NCBI GenBank assembly: GCA_047975295.1 | Contig: JBKEDH010000062.1 | Span: forward strand, 1 to 7,525 | DNA length: 7,525 bases | Origin: JBKEDH01 sp047975295 | Lineage (GTDB): Bacteria; Bacteroidota; Bacteroidia; Flavobacteriales; Flavobacteriaceae | Reading direction: 5' to 3' | In this document: positions 7,307 to 7,525 of the stretch, one piece after another | How the letters are laid out: every line of letters begins with the position of its first letter | Numbering within the stretch: the first letter of the stretch is position 1 | Position numbers and translations under genes: made by a program | The notes under the pieces: generated by a model | The model's input: the letters and a program-made list of their open reading frames with translations, nothing else | What the model was told of the DNA's origin: nothing | Database searches by the model: none

Positions 7307-7525
7307 CCGTTTAAAGATAAAAATAATTGTATGACCCAAAAAAAAAAAGGAAAAGTCTTTTTCTTTTATATGGCAATGTAATTTGAAACTACAATTCCTT
7401 CGGTAGTTACCATAGCATCCATAGCACCTAAAAAAGGAACAAAAATAACCATGTTGGGTTCTAATAAACGCTTAAAATGGGAAAAACAAGGTGAAGGCTT
7501 TAAAGTATTTATACCGGAATCCTTA
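7307..7525 (+). pseudogene. Untranslated C-terminal domain remnant of GH29 gene
   Basis: After the TAA at 7304-7306 the same frame reads on as PFKDKNNCMTQKKKGKVFFF then YMAM, a second TAA at 7379-7381, and then FETTIPSVVTIASIAPKKGT, followed by KITMLGSNKRLKW and GFKVFIPESL to the window edge. This matches the GH29 C-terminal beta-sandwich in order and character (the TQKKxGKVYAFYLA strand, the LLGSxxxLKW strand and the IPESL strand). No net frameshift separates the pieces, so two sense codons (AAA, CAA or GAA are one change away from TAA) seem to have become stops. An 11-A run lies at 7338-7348. No start codon with supporting context suggests independent translation. The 3' end lies outside the window. 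Confidence 0.8.

Noticed and set aside
7338..7348. Transcriptional or ribosomal slippage at the A11 run rescuing the second fucosidase
   Set aside because: The first TAA lies upstream of the run, and both shifted frames soon meet stops (a TGA or a TAG), so slippage would not restore the domain.

Overview
The window reads as part of a carbohydrate-utilisation locus from a member of the Bacteroidota, most likely Flavobacteriia. Evidence for this is the AT-rich DNA, starts preceded by A-rich sequence with little Shine-Dalgarno signal, signal peptides that would leave an N-terminal Gln, the enzyme families present, and intergenic repeats of a type I recognise from flavobacterial genomes. All genes lie on the + strand. 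A genus cannot be named from what is visible.

Layout: the 3' two-thirds of a FucP/GluP-type sugar:H+ symporter (1-858, truncated by the window edge); a full-length GH92 exo-alpha-mannosidase lipoprotein (917-3160); a 177-bp gap with a decayed interspersed repeat; a glycosylasparaginase, an Ntn-hydrolase with the self-cleavage site Asp-Thr and a twin-arginine leader (3338-4357); a 397-bp gap of duplicated purine-rich sequence, a hairpin repeat and a 7-bp tandem repeat; an intact GH29 alpha-L-fucosidase (4755-6077); and, 29 bp on, a second and divergent GH29 fucosidase (6107-7306). The second fucosidase stops where its C-terminal domain should begin. The same reading frame continues to the window end with recognisable GH29 C-terminal sequence, interrupted by a second TAA.

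The genes fit one task: taking apart asparagine-linked glycans. GH92 removes mannose, GH29 enzymes remove fucose (terminal or core), glycosylasparaginase splits the last GlcNAc-Asn bond, and the permease imports a released sugar, plausibly fucose. Known glycosylasparaginases do not act when the Asn-linked GlcNAc carries core fucose, so fucosidases beside this enzyme make biochemical sense. No SusC/SusD pair, endo-glycosidase (GH18/GH85), regulator, mobile element or CRISPR array is visible here.

I found no wholly unknown system. The points most worth a second look are the doubly nonsense-interrupted fucosidase, the repeat-built 397-bp spacer with its tandem repeat directly before a start codon, and the Tat-like leader on a self-processing hydrolase.
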